Of a DNA stretch of 13,388 nt, positions 1 through 7,305 are shown one piece after another. Both the position numbers and the translations under genes were made by a program. This DNA is from an uncultured Sphingomonadales bacterium. GTDB lineage: Bacteria; Pseudomonadota; Alphaproteobacteria; Sphingomonadales; Sphingomonadaceae. The notes under the pieces are model-generated. The model made no database searches and had not been told where the DNA came from. It saw only the letters and a program-made list of their open reading frames with translations. The stretch is from contig CALDKP010000266.1 in assembly GCA_937898535.1 (NCBI GenBank), positions 1-13,388 on the forward strand, given 5' to 3'. Position 1 is the stretch's first letter. Each line of letters opens with the position of its first letter.

Positions 1-792
1 GGTGATCTTGGCGCGCTTGCGCATCCCTGCTGTATCGATCAGGCGCACGCGCCGTTCGGTCAGCATCGGTGGAATATTGCCTTCTTCATCGGGCTCGCGC
101 TCTTTCGGGCTTGGATCGTTCCAGATCCAGTCGACCGAAATACTGTCGCGGGTAATCCCGGCTTCAGGGCCGGTAATCAAACGGTTCTCACCCAAAATCT
201 TGTTAATGAGCGTGGATTTGCCTGCGTTCGGGCGGCCAACAATGGCCAGCTTCAATATCGCATCAGGTGCTTCGGGGTCGGGCACTTCAAATGCACCGCC
301 GTCAATATGCGGCAACAGCGACTGGAACAGGTCGGCCATGCCTTCGCCATGTTCGCCGCTGATCGCAATTGGGTCGCCAAAGCCAAGCGCGTAGCTTTCC
401 AAGATACCGTTATCGCCCTGTTTGCCTTCGGCCTTGTTCACCGCCAGCACGACGGGGGTCGCGCTGCTACGCAGCCAACGGGCAATTTCTTCATCGAGCG
501 GGGTGACGCCAACACGGCCATCGATCAGGAACAGCGCAACCTGCGCGCCTGCAATCGCAGCCTCGGTCTGCATCCGCATCCGGCCGGGCAGGGTATCGGG
601 ATCTTCATCCTCATAACCCGCGGTATCGACAATGGTGAATTCAAGATCGAACAAGCGACCTTCGCCCTCACGCCGGTCGCGCGTGACGCCGGGTGTATCG
701 TCGACAAGCGCCAGCTTCTTGCCAACCAAACGGTTGAACAAAGTTGACTTGCCGACATTGGGCCGACCGATAATGGCTACCGTCGGCAACAT
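1..792 (-). CDS. der: GTPase Der (EngA), N-terminal 264 codons, runs off the window
   Basis: Der is a double-domain GTPase needed for maturation of the 50S ribosomal subunit in the cytoplasm. The first G domain opens with the P-loop GRPNVGKST near residue 9, followed by DTPGVTRD, the G3 motif DTAGY and an NKAEG G4 motif. A second G domain begins near residue 185 with GRPNAGKST and reaches DTAGMRKRAKI at the window edge. The order G1-G1 in one chain is diagnostic of Der. The family is usually about 450 residues, so the C-terminal KH-like domain lies outside. The start is the ATG at 790-792, because AGGAG lies 10 bases upstream (complement of 803-807); a nearby ATG at 798-800 is out of frame. 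The gene follows bamB by 23 bases on the same strand and is probably the last gene of that run. Confidence 0.96.
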   Translation of the reverse strand, partial: MLPTVAIIGRPNVGKSTLFNRLVGKKLALVDDTPGVTRDRREGEGRLFDLEFTIVDTAGYEDEDPDTLPGRMRMQTEAAIAGAQVALFLIDGRVGVTPLDEEIARWLRSSATPVVLAVNKAEGKQGDNGILESYALGFGDPIAISGEHGEGMADLFQSLLPHIDGGAFEVPDPEAPDAILKLAIVGRPNAGKSTLINKILGENRLITGPEAGITRDSISVDWIWNDPSPKEREPDEEGNIPPMLTERRVRLIDTAGMRKRAKIT

Positions 793-815
793 GCCGGCAT
801 TACTCCTTTAAAGAC

Positions 816-2165
816 TTAACCCCGGAACGCGGAAATGCGGCCGGAATCGTCCAAGATATACAATGTGTTGTTCGCCACGATTGGGGCGAGCGACACGTCA
901 CTCTTCACGTCGAATACTTCGGTGGCGGTGCCTTCGTCGGGGGAAACCGACCAGACCGCTCCACGCGAATTGGCAACGATCAGACGGCCACCGGCCAAGA
1001 CTGGACCATACCAGCTGATCGGGCCCTTTTTCTTCTTTTCATTGTCGAAACGCTGAAGCTTCGAAATCCAACGGACCTTGCCGCTTGAACGCGCAACGCA
1101 CAGAAGCTTTGCCTCGTCCGTCATCACGAATACCCATTCGCCCACGGCGACAGGTGTCGAAATGCCGGCAATGTTGATTTCCCAAATGCGCTGGCCGCTG
1201 ACCAGTTCATAGGATGCCATACGGCCGCCCTTGCCGAGCGCAAAGACGCGGCCACGGTCAATGACGGGATCGGCGTCAATGTCGGTCAACGTCGATACAG
1301 ATGTCGACATGGCGGTGCGTGACAATGTGTCGCTCCACAGGCTGCGGCCATTTTCATAACGATAGGCCGCAAGTTCACCGCTGGAATAGCCGGCGATGAC
1401 CGTGCCTTGTGCCGCCGCAGGTGCGCCAACGCCAAAGATGCCCGATGCGGCAACTGGGCCAGCTTCGTTCCATTGCGGTTCACCGTCGCTTTGGCGCAGG
1501 GCGTAAATCTGGTTGTCCTGGGTCATGACATATAGATTGCCATTGGACAATGTGGGTGCGCCGCGCAGTGGCCCGGCAGGACGTTTTTTCCACACAAGCG
1601 CACCGGTATCGGCCGCAAGCGATGCAACATCGCCAACGCCATTGGTCGCAAACACATTGGTGGCGGTTGCGCTTACGCCGCCGCCATAGCGCGATGACTT
1701 GCCATCATCTTTGACTTCAAGCGCGTTGGTCCAGATTTGCGCGCCAGTATTCGCGTCAAAGGCAGTGACCCGCGCTGTGGTGTCGACAACATATAACCGT
1801 CCATCGCTCATCACCGGGCTCGCGGCGAGGCGCGCGCGCGGGTTGGCGCCAGCTACGCGTGCCGTCCAGACACGCGACAGACCTTGGCTCAGTTCCACAT
1901 GGCCAGGTGATTTTGATGCGTTGCCGCCGGGCTGCGCCCATGCGTCGTTGACGGTTGCTGGCGGCAAGATGACGGCGACATTGGCCAGAGCGGCATCAAT
2001 GTCCGTGTCGCGCTCTGTGCCCAAAATATCGACACGGTTGCCGACGGTCGGGGTATTGTTTTTCTTTCCGGCATCGCCGCGCACGCCGTCCAGAACGGCA
2101 CAGCCGCCAAGGGTCGTGGATGCAGCGAGAACCAATAAAAGCTTAGTGATAGTCTTCAATTTCAC
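816..2165 (-). CDS. bamB: Outer membrane protein assembly factor BamB (PQQ-type beta-propeller lipoprotein)
   Basis: BamB is the beta-propeller lipoprotein of the BAM complex that folds beta-barrel proteins into the outer membrane. The 449-residue product begins with a lipoprotein signal peptide (KLLLVLAASTTLGGC) whose lipobox Cys is residue 22. The body holds repeated WD/PQQ-like blades, for example GRLYVVDTTARVTAFDANTG, GNLYVMTQDNQIYALRQSDG and GGRLIVANSRGAVWSVSPDEG, and ends NTLYILDDSGRISAFRG. Start is GTG at 2163-2165, which shares the four bases GTGA with the stop of the upstream TPR gene, so translation is probably coupled; a purine-rich AAGGGAGA precedes it. The order TPR protein, BamB, Der is what I expect for this region in Sphingomonadales. 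The family could also be named YfgL-like PQQ repeat protein; the neighbours favour BamB. Confidence 0.93.
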   Translation of the reverse strand: MKLKTITKLLLVLAASTTLGGCAVLDGVRGDAGKKNNTPTVGNRVDILGTERDTDIDAALANVAVILPPATVNDAWAQPGGNASKSPGHVELSQGLSRVWTARVAGANPRARLAASPVMSDGRLYVVDTTARVTAFDANTGAQIWTNALEVKDDGKSSRYGGGVSATATNVFATNGVGDVASLAADTGALVWKKRPAGPLRGAPTLSNGNLYVMTQDNQIYALRQSDGEPQWNEAGPVAASGIFGVGAPAAAQGTVIAGYSSGELAAYRYENGRSLWSDTLSRTAMSTSVSTLTDIDADPVIDRGRVFALGKGGRMASYELVSGQRIWEINIAGISTPVAVGEWVFVMTDEAKLLCVARSSGKVRWISKLQRFDNEKKKKGPISWYGPVLAGGRLIVANSRGAVWSVSPDEGTATEVFDVKSDVSLAPIVANNTLYILDDSGRISAFRG

Positions 2166-2926
2166 TCTCCCTTGGCGGCGGTTTGATCCGCCTTCGATGC
2201 CGCATTGCGCTTTGCGTCAACCTGAACAGTATCCACCCCAAGCGCACCTGCCATTTGTTGCGAACGACTGCGCAGCGACTCCGGCAGGTCCTCCTGCTTG
2301 GCAATCTGGGCAAAAATCGGGCCCGCCAAATTGTCCTTACCCATTTTTATATAGGCCAATGCCGTCAGTTCACCTGCGCTGCCGAACCATGCATGGCCGG
2401 GGGTCGCAAGTGGCTTCAAACGGTCAACAACCTGTTGTGGCGGGATCGAATCAAACTCGGCACTAACCTGGCGAATGAGTGCGAGATCACGGAATGTCTG
2501 CGGCAGGCTGCCGTCGGCGGCGACCTTTGCATATATTGCGACGGCTTTCTTGGTCTCACCATCTTCGCCAAGCAAATTGGCTTCGACCAGTTGCGCCATC
2601 GCGCGATATCCGGGCTGGTCCGCCTTGGCGAGTGTCGCGAGCTGCGCGCGTGCTTCTTTTTCCTGACCGGCGCGCAATTTGTCCATCGCGTCAACGAACA
2701 GTTCGCTTTGCAAGTCAGCCGCAGCCTGCTTTTGATTGTGATATACAATCCAGCCGCCAAAAGCGAGCAAACCCGCCGCAATTGCGGCGAGTAACCAGCG
2801 TCCGTAACGTGTCCAAAAATTGGTGAGATCGCTTGCGCGGACGGCATCATCCACTTCGCGCAAAAACGCTTCGTCGCTTCCGCTCCGGTCTTTTTCAGGG
2901 CGCTGTTCTGTCGGTGTCAAAGCCAA
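2162..2926 (-). CDS. Membrane-anchored TPR protein of the YfgM type
   Basis: A 254-residue protein with a charged cytoplasmic N-terminus (about 1-42), one membrane helix at about 43-62 (WLLAAIAAGLLAFGGWIVYH) and a long helical periplasmic part with TPR-like repeats, for example the stretch from LRAGQEKEARAQLATLAKAD to VEANLLGEDGETKKAVAIYAK. This layout matches the YfgM/TPR_21 family, which in Escherichia coli associates with SecYEG and periplasmic chaperones and is also encoded beside bamB; that role here is inferred from the family. The start is a TTG at 2924-2926, chosen because the perfect Shine-Dalgarno GGAGG lies five bases upstream and no ATG is available. It overlaps bamB by four bases. 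The C-terminus (residues 235-254) is Ala/Lys-rich and probably disordered. Confidence 0.87.
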   Translation of the reverse strand: MALTPTEQRPEKDRSGSDEAFLREVDDAVRASDLTNFWTRYGRWLLAAIAAGLLAFGGWIVYHNQKQAAADLQSELFVDAMDKLRAGQEKEARAQLATLAKADQPGYRAMAQLVEANLLGEDGETKKAVAIYAKVAADGSLPQTFRDLALIRQVSAEFDSIPPQQVVDRLKPLATPGHAWFGSAGELTALAYIKMGKDNLAGPIFAQIAKQEDLPESLRSRSQQMAGALGVDTVQVDAKRNAASKADQTAAKGE

Positions 2927-2982
2927 GAGGGCCTCCGATTATAAATAGTCTTGATCAGTTGGAGCCGTCCTTAGCCCGACTT

Positions 2983-2999
2983 GGCTGGATAGGCCAGCC
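2983..2999 (-). terminator. Short stem-loop just after panB
   Basis: GGCTGG at 2983-2988 pairs perfectly with CCAGCC at 2994-2999 around a five-base loop, starting four bases after the panB stop codon. No U-run follows on the minus strand, so this is at most a weak or Rho-assisted terminator, or an mRNA 3' stabiliser, between panB and the TPR-bamB-der run. Confidence 0.3.
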
Positions 3000-3003
3000 T
3001 GCT

Positions 3004-3870
3004 TTACGCAGGTTGGTACAGCTGTTCGGGTCCGGGGAAGCTGCGGTCACGTACGCCAGCGGCATATTCGCGCACAGCATCTTCCACGCTGACGCCCATA
3101 TTGCCGAATTTTTTGACGAACTTCGGCACGCGGTCGAACAGGCCGAGCATGTCTTCGGCGACCAAAACTTGCCCGTCGCATTGCGCAGACGCACCAATGC
3201 CAATCGTCGGGCAGGCAACTTTCTGCGTAATTTCAATGGCGATATGCTCAAGCACGCCTTCGATCACCATCGCAAAGGCACCGGCATCGGACATGGCGAT
3301 GGCATCTTCGACAATCGATTTGGCTTCTTCAGGGCTCTTGCCGCGCACGCCATAACCACCAAGGATGTTCACGGCTTGCGGGGTCAGGCCGACATGCGCC
3401 ATCACCGGAATGCCGCGTGACGTTAGGAATTCGACCGTAGGCGCCAAAACCTTGCCGCCTTCCAACTTGACCGCGGCGGCGCCGGTTTCCTTCAACAGCC
3501 GCGATGCGTTCACAAATGCCTGCTCGGCTGAGGCTTCGTAAGACCCAAAGGGCATGTCGACGATGACGGCGGCATGATAGCTGCCACGCACAACCGCTGC
3601 GCCATGCGCGGCCATCATTTCCATCGTCACCGCGACCGTGTGCGGCAGACCGTAAATCACCTGCCCCAGCGAGTCGCCGACGAGCAGCATATCGCAATGC
3701 GGGTCCATCAATTGCGCCATACGCACGGTGTACGCGGTCAGCATGACGAGCGGTTCCTTGCCCTTTTGCTGACGGATGCGCGGCACGGTCAGCCGCTTCA
3801 TCGGCGAAGGCGTCGGGTTCGCACGGCTGGTGGATGTGTCGAACGTGAGCGTTTTTGAATTGGTAGACAT
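3004..3870 (-). CDS. panB: 3-methyl-2-oxobutanoate hydroxymethyltransferase (ketopantoate hydroxymethyltransferase)
   Basis: PanB transfers a one-carbon unit from 5,10-methylenetetrahydrofolate to 2-oxoisovalerate to make ketopantoate, the first committed step of pantothenate and coenzyme A synthesis. The sequence shows the family hallmarks in order: MLTAYTVRMAQLMD, the metal-binding DMLLVGDSLG, MPFGSYEAS, the KLEGG motif with the second metal ligand, GIPVMAHVGLTPQ, the catalytic-Glu stretch VIEGVLEHIA, and TIGIGAS. I chose the ATG at 3868-3870 (288 residues, normal for the family); the frame is open nine codons further up, and an internal ATG giving MKRLTVPRIR is also possible. No strong Shine-Dalgarno is seen for any of them. 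It is transcribed leftward, 77 bases before the TPR gene, and diverges from the membrane protein gene at 3996. Confidence 0.97.
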   Translation of the reverse strand: MSTNSKTLTFDTSTSRANPTPSPMKRLTVPRIRQQKGKEPLVMLTAYTVRMAQLMDPHCDMLLVGDSLGQVIYGLPHTVAVTMEMMAAHGAAVVRGSYHAAVIVDMPFGSYEASAEQAFVNASRLLKETGAAAVKLEGGKVLAPTVEFLTSRGIPVMAHVGLTPQAVNILGGYGVRGKSPEEAKSIVEDAIAMSDAGAFAMVIEGVLEHIAIEITQKVACPTIGIGASAQCDGQVLVAEDMLGLFDRVPKFVKKFGNMGVSVEDAVREYAAGVRDRSFPGPEQLYQPA

Positions 3871-3934
3871 AGCCCAGGACTTAGCCGCTAAACGCACCGC
3901 ACGAAAGGAAGAACGGGCGGTATGTCTGTTATAT

Positions 3935-3983
3935 TTGACTCTATGTTAAAAATAACTAACATTAAGTGCGAATCACATAACAT
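3935..3983 (+). promoter_or_regulatory. Promoter with TAACAT/ATGTTA operator-like half-sites upstream of the membrane protein/XRE pair
   Basis: A -35-like TTGACT (3935-3940) is followed after 16 bases by a TAACAT (3957-3962) that fits a -10 box at four of six positions. ATGTTA at 3943-3948 and TAACAT at 3957-3962 form a perfect inverted pair with eight bases between. A further TAACAT lies at 3978-3983, exactly 21 bases (two helical turns) from the previous one and just before the ribosome binding site. This layout would suit autoregulation by the XRE protein encoded by the second gene; that binding is inference. The patch is much more AT-rich than its surroundings. Confidence 0.45.
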
Positions 3984-3995
3984 TGGAGATTGTTG

Positions 3996-4418
3996 ATGTC
4001 CTTCCGAGAGAAAATTCACTGGATTGCTTTGGTCGGGTTGCTGTCCGCTTTCGGCTGGTATTTCCTGAGCTACCCTTGGGAAATCGCGAATTCGCCCAAG
4101 GGAATGTACACTGCGGTGTGGATGTTACTGCCGGTGACGATCATCTTTTTGGTGCCAATGGTCGCGGGGGCCGCCTTTTTTGCGATACGCTCACCGAAGG
4201 ACGCTGATCTGAAAGAAGACGAACGCGAAAAGGGCATCCATCTGAGGGGAACCTATCTGGCCTATTACCCCTTGGTCATAGGCGTTCAGCTTAACATCTT
4301 CGTACTCATCAACGGATTCAATTATGGGTACGCCGTGACCATCCTTATCGCGACATTGGTTGTTGCCGAACTCATTCGCGTGGGGTCGCAGCTATATTAT
4401 TATCGGCGTGGCTACTAA
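3996..4418 (+). CDS. Small four-helix membrane protein paired with an XRE regulator
   Basis: A 140-residue integral membrane protein that I cannot name. Likely membrane helices lie at about 8-27, 38-64, 88-107 and 111-128. A charged cytoplasmic loop in the middle (DADLKEDEREKGIHLRG, about 69-85) includes a DERE motif, and the C-terminus is YYYRRGY. This loop plus four helices resembles small membrane proteins (DUF2178-like) that are often encoded next to COG1476 helix-turn-helix regulators; the family name is a guess, the arrangement is what I see. The start is the ATG at 3996-3998, which has GGAG seven bases upstream; two in-frame TTG codons directly before it are less likely. The stop lies four bases before the ATG of the regulator, so the two form one operon and probably one functional unit. 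Confidence 0.8.
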   Translation: MSFREKIHWIALVGLLSAFGWYFLSYPWEIANSPKGMYTAVWMLLPVTIIFLVPMVAGAAFFAIRSPKDADLKEDEREKGIHLRGTYLAYYPLVIGVQLNIFVLINGFNYGYAVTILIATLVVAELIRVGSQLYYYRRGY

Positions 4419-4422
4419 CCCG

Positions 4423-4644
4423 ATGGCGCAAACACCCTTCACCAACGATATACGGACGCTGCGGTTCCTTGCCGGCGAAATGACGCAGGGCGATCTGGGT
4501 GACAAGGTGGGCGTCACGCGCCAAACTATTGCCGCCATTGAGCAGGGCAGATATTCACCCTCGCTTGAGGTCGCGTTTCGGATCGCGCATGTTTTTGGCA
4601 AGCCGCTTGAGGCGGTTTTTCAGTGGACTGCAAACGCCGGATAA
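4423..4644 (+). CDS. Small XRE-family transcriptional regulator (COG1476 type)
   Basis: A 73-residue protein that is almost entirely one helix-turn-helix DNA-binding domain. The pattern TQGDLGDKVGVTRQTIAAIE, then QGRYSPSLEVAFRIAHVF, at about residues 21-58 is the typical XRE/Cro fold with recognition helix around VTRQTIAAIEQG. There is no extra ligand or protease domain, as is normal for the short COG1476 regulators. The ATG at 4423 begins four bases after the stop of the membrane protein gene; an in-frame GTG at 4409 that would overlap that gene is an alternative. Neither has a clear Shine-Dalgarno, which suggests translational coupling. The obvious candidate target is the half-site cluster at 3943-3983. 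Its 3' end lies 18 bases from the convergent gene at 4663. Confidence 0.87.
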   Translation: MAQTPFTNDIRTLRFLAGEMTQGDLGDKVGVTRQTIAAIEQGRYSPSLEVAFRIAHVFGKPLEAVFQWTANAG

Positions 4645-4662
4645 ACAGTGCCGGCTCGCTCG

Positions 4663-4998
4663 TTACCGTTTCTTTGAAAAGGCCGCGCATTGCGCAACCA
4701 GCGACGTCATGTCATCCAACGGAATGATGTGCTTCGGTCCGAAATTGAAACAGGATTTGCCCTGCATGCGCTTGCGCAAGGCGTCGGACATGCCGTCCAA
4801 TAAGGCGGGATCGAGATACACCGGAAACAGGTGAAACGAGACGTAGCTTTTCTTGATTTGCACCGCTGCAAACATCTCCGGCGTGCCATCGGCCTTCACG
4901 GTTTCGAGATAATAATTGTCCGCCGCATCCCGCTTTATCTGAAAGTCGGGCTCATAGGGTTTCAGCATGTTCTTCAGCATCGAAAATATGTCGTCCAC
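4663..4998 (-). CDS. Conserved hypothetical small protein
   Basis: A 111-residue soluble protein with no signal peptide or membrane helix, and one Cys pair far apart (in KSCFNFG and AQCAAF). The central part, KKSYVSFHLFPVYLDPALLDGMS and then ALRKRMQGKSCFNF, is a motif I have seen in small uncharacterised bacterial proteins, but I cannot give it a function. It starts with GTG (4996-4998), one base after the TGA of the phosphodiesterase gene, and GGGAG of the upstream gene's last codons acts as its ribosome binding site. It is therefore almost certainly translated from the same mRNA. The protein ends in Lys/Arg-rich FSKKR. Confidence 0.8.
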   Translation of the reverse strand: MDDIFSMLKNMLKPYEPDFQIKRDAADNYYLETVKADGTPEMFAAVQIKKSYVSFHLFPVYLDPALLDGMSDALRKRMQGKSCFNFGPKHIIPLDDMTSLVAQCAAFSKKR

Positions 4999-4999
4999 C

Positions 5000-6064
5000 T
5001 CATTCTCCCATTATGTTCGCCCGTGCCGCAACGGCCTCTGCAACATTATCACTGAAAATGCCGTCGATACCCGTTGCCAAAAACGCCTTCATCTCGGCCT
5101 GAACGTCGCCAATGCCGCGCGGGTCGATGCCTGATTTTTGCGCCAGCGGCAGGAAGTAATTTTCGCGGCGGAACGTCCATGGGTGGACGGCAAGGCCGAC
5201 CTTGTGCGCATCGGCCACAAGCGTCGTGGGCGTGCCCAGATTGCCGATGAGCGTGCGCGGGATGACCATCGCCTTGTTCGGGCCAACGCCATCGGCATAG
5301 GTCGCGACAATTTTCAGGCCCTCGGCAGTGGCCATTTGCGTGTAGGTTAAATCGCTGCGGTCGGCGGGGCTGCCCGTTTCATCCATCAGCTGGATCAGCC
5401 GCAATTTCGTCTTGGGCCGCAACGCTTTCAGATTTTCGACCTCAAACGACTGGATGAAAATCGGCGCGTCTTTGGTGACATGGCCGAATGCGGTCAGCAT
5501 CGCCAGCAACGGCGCCTCATGCGGCAAGCCGATTGACGCGAAATAACTTGGGTGCTTGGTTTCGGGATAGACGCCGACATTGTGCGTCTTGGCGAGGGTC
5601 AGTATCTCTTCAAAGGTCGGGATCTCAAACTGCCCGTCAAATGCCATATTATCCTTGCGCAATTGCGGCAGGCGTTCCTTGGCACGCAGGGTCTTAAGCT
5701 CGGCCAGCGTGAAATCTTCGGTGAACCAGCCGGTCATTTTCTCACCATCGATGGTCTTGCTTGTCTTGCGGTCGGCAAATTCGGGCCTGTCGGCAACGTC
5801 GGTGGTTTCCGAAATCTCATTCTCGTGCCGCGCGACCAGCACGCCGTCTTTTGTCAGGACAAGGTCAGGCTCAATATAATCCGCGCCCTGTTCAATCGCG
5901 CGCGTGTAGCTTGCGATGGTGTGTTCGGGCCGCTCACCCGATGCGCCGCGGTGCGCGATGATGATGGCTTGGCCGTTTAAGGGTTTTTCCATGGCGTGGT
6001 TCTCCGGTGTCGTGCAGGCGGGTAATAAGAATAAGGCGATTAAGAGGGCGCGGCGGTTTTCCAT
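5000..6064 (-). CDS. glpQ: Glycerophosphodiester phosphodiesterase, periplasmic lipoprotein type
   Basis: The enzyme hydrolyses glycerophosphodiesters from phospholipid breakdown to glycerol-3-phosphate and an alcohol. The 354-residue product has a short signal peptide with lipobox LPAC (Cys 17), so it is probably anchored in the envelope. The TIM-barrel GDPD signature is clear: HRGASGERPEHT with His 39 and Arg 40, then IEPDLVLTKDG with metal ligands Glu 65 and Asp 67, then ARHE with His 80. Near the C-terminus VHPWTFR and GIDGIFSDNVAEA are also typical. The length and the insertion after the ligands match the periplasmic GlpQ branch better than the short cytoplasmic UgpQ branch. The ATG start has no strong Shine-Dalgarno. 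It lies 25 bases after the ArsC-like gene and one base before the next gene. The symbol is by family; substrate is inferred. Confidence 0.92.
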   Translation of the reverse strand: MENRRALLIALFLLPACTTPENHAMEKPLNGQAIIIAHRGASGERPEHTIASYTRAIEQGADYIEPDLVLTKDGVLVARHENEISETTDVADRPEFADRKTSKTIDGEKMTGWFTEDFTLAELKTLRAKERLPQLRKDNMAFDGQFEIPTFEEILTLAKTHNVGVYPETKHPSYFASIGLPHEAPLLAMLTAFGHVTKDAPIFIQSFEVENLKALRPKTKLRLIQLMDETGSPADRSDLTYTQMATAEGLKIVATYADGVGPNKAMVIPRTLIGNLGTPTTLVADAHKVGLAVHPWTFRRENYFLPLAQKSGIDPRGIGDVQAEMKAFLATGIDGIFSDNVAEAVAARANIMGE

Positions 6065-6089
6065 GCCGCCGTCATGGCCGCGCAGCGTT

Positions 6090-6446
6090 TCAGTTCGGCG
6101 ACAAGACCGGTTCCCATTCGGATTCCTTGAAACCTACCAGCAAAGTCGTGCCGCCTTCGACGACGGGCCGTTTGATCATCGACGGGTTGGCGACCATCAA
6201 GGCGATGGCCTTGGCCTCGTCAATGTCAGCCTTGTCGGCATCGGGCAATTTCTTGAAGGTCGTGCCGGCCTTGTTCAGCAGTTTTTCCCAGCCAACTTGG
6301 CCAGCCCAGCGCGCCAGATGCGCTTCGGTCACCCCTGTCTTTTTATAATCATGAAAGGCAAAGCCAACGCCGCGCGCATCCAAATAATTCCGCGCCTTTT
6401 TGATGGTGTCGCAATTGGGAATGCCGTAGAGCGTGATGTGTGACAT
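6090..6446 (-). CDS. ArsC/Spx-family thioredoxin-fold protein (YffB-like)
   Basis: A 118-residue thioredoxin-fold protein of the ArsC/Spx/YffB group. The N-terminal YGIPNCDTIKKARNYLDARG carries the single active-site-position Cys 12, followed by FHDYKKTG, LLNKAGTTFKKL, and the C-terminal block NPSMIKRPVVEGG with Arg next to the conserved cis-Pro segment, and LLVGFKESEWE. The NCDTIKKA motif is closer to YffB-type proteins, whose function is not settled, than to true arsenate reductases, and no ars genes are nearby. I would therefore not call it an arsenate reductase. It lies 43 bases downstream of the hydroxylase gene and 25 bases upstream of the phosphodiesterase gene on the same strand. Confidence 0.88.
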   Translation of the reverse strand: MSHITLYGIPNCDTIKKARNYLDARGVGFAFHDYKKTGVTEAHLARWAGQVGWEKLLNKAGTTFKKLPDADKADIDEAKAIALMVANPSMIKRPVVEGGTTLLVGFKESEWEPVLSPN

Positions 6447-6489
6447 GGGTTTCTTTCTGGCTCGCGCAGGTGGGGTCGTAAAGCGCCCT

Positions 6490-7305
6490 TTAGTTTTTCT
6501 GTGGGGCTTTCGCCTCCGGAAACAATGGCCACGCCAATTGTTGGCCCAAAGTTGCGTCTGGCAAATTCTCTACCCCATAGCTTTGCGGATAGGTGCGGGT
6601 GATTTTCGCTGTGCCGAACAGAACGTCCCAAAAGAACAGCAGATTTCCGAAATTGCCTTTATAGTTCACGGCAGGGTCGCTGTAATGACGCCCATGATGG
6701 GCATGGTGGGTAGCAGGCGTCGATATCGTGCGTTCAACCACCCACATGACGGGCGAAAGCCATTTGATTTTGAGCAGCTTCGCATCCCATGCCACATCGC
6801 TATGCGCCCCGATGATCACAAGTTGTTTGACCACAACATAGCCAGCATAGACCCAACCCAAGCCCATGTAGATCAACACGGCCGAGAACCAGATGCTTGG
6901 CATCAGCGCGTAATAAAAAATGTTGTTCCGGTAGACCAACCGGATGCTCATATAGCGGGCGTTGTGGTGCGCGCGGTGCATATTGTAGAGCCACGCGAAG
7001 GCATGCGATGCACGGTGCTGCCAATATTGCATCATGTCGTCCAGGATCAGGAACAACCCGATCGCCAAAAATATATTGATACCCGACAACATCCCACGCC
7101 ATTCGGGACGCAGCGCGCCGAGCGCATAGTCGACAAATATCAAAATGGCGGGCTGGGTGAAAACCAACAACAAAACGGTGCTGACAACTTCGACAATGCC
7201 GTCGTTGCGGGTTTGCTCATTCTTCGAAAAAAGGCGGGTGCGAAATAATTCAAGCAGGCCAAAAGCCACATAAATGGCCAGAACGGCGTAGGTTGAAGTC
7301 GGCAT
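6490..7305 (-). CDS. Fatty acid hydroxylase / sterol desaturase family membrane protein
   Basis: A 271-residue multi-pass membrane di-iron enzyme. Three histidine boxes are visible: HRASH (97-101), HRAHH (110-114) and HHAHH (200-204), with a further conserved-looking His at 168 (IGAHSD) and HYSDPAVNYKGNFG after the third box. This spacing is that of the fatty acid hydroxylase/sterol desaturase superfamily. Members hydroxylate or desaturate lipid chains, sterols or carotenoids; the substrate here cannot be told from sequence. Hydrophobic helices surround the boxes, so the active site faces the cytoplasm. The ATG at 7305 is fixed by an in-frame TAA about 30 bases upstream; the ribosome binding site is weak. 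With the phosphodiesterase downstream, a role in membrane lipid remodelling is a reasonable inference. Confidence 0.9.
   Translation of the reverse strand: MPTSTYAVLAIYVAFGLLELFRTRLFSKNEQTRNDGIVEVVSTVLLLVFTQPAILIFVDYALGALRPEWRGMLSGINIFLAIGLFLILDDMMQYWQHRASHAFAWLYNMHRAHHNARYMSIRLVYRNNIFYYALMPSIWFSAVLIYMGLGWVYAGYVVVKQLVIIGAHSDVAWDAKLLKIKWLSPVMWVVERTISTPATHHAHHGRHYSDPAVNYKGNFGNLLFFWDVLFGTAKITRTYPQSYGVENLPDATLGQQLAWPLFPEAKAPQKN

Noticed and set aside
2183..2794. Long plus-strand frame of about 200 codons
   Set aside because: It is the antisense shadow of the TPR protein gene, which has family features, a perfect Shine-Dalgarno and coupled neighbours.
4423..4998. Toxin-antitoxin module made of the XRE gene and the 111-residue protein
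   Set aside because: The two genes are convergent, not co-directional, and the second belongs to the phosphodiesterase run.
6090..6446. Arsenic resistance locus
   Set aside because: The protein has the NCDTIKKA motif of YffB-like proteins and no arsR, arsB or acr3 gene is near.
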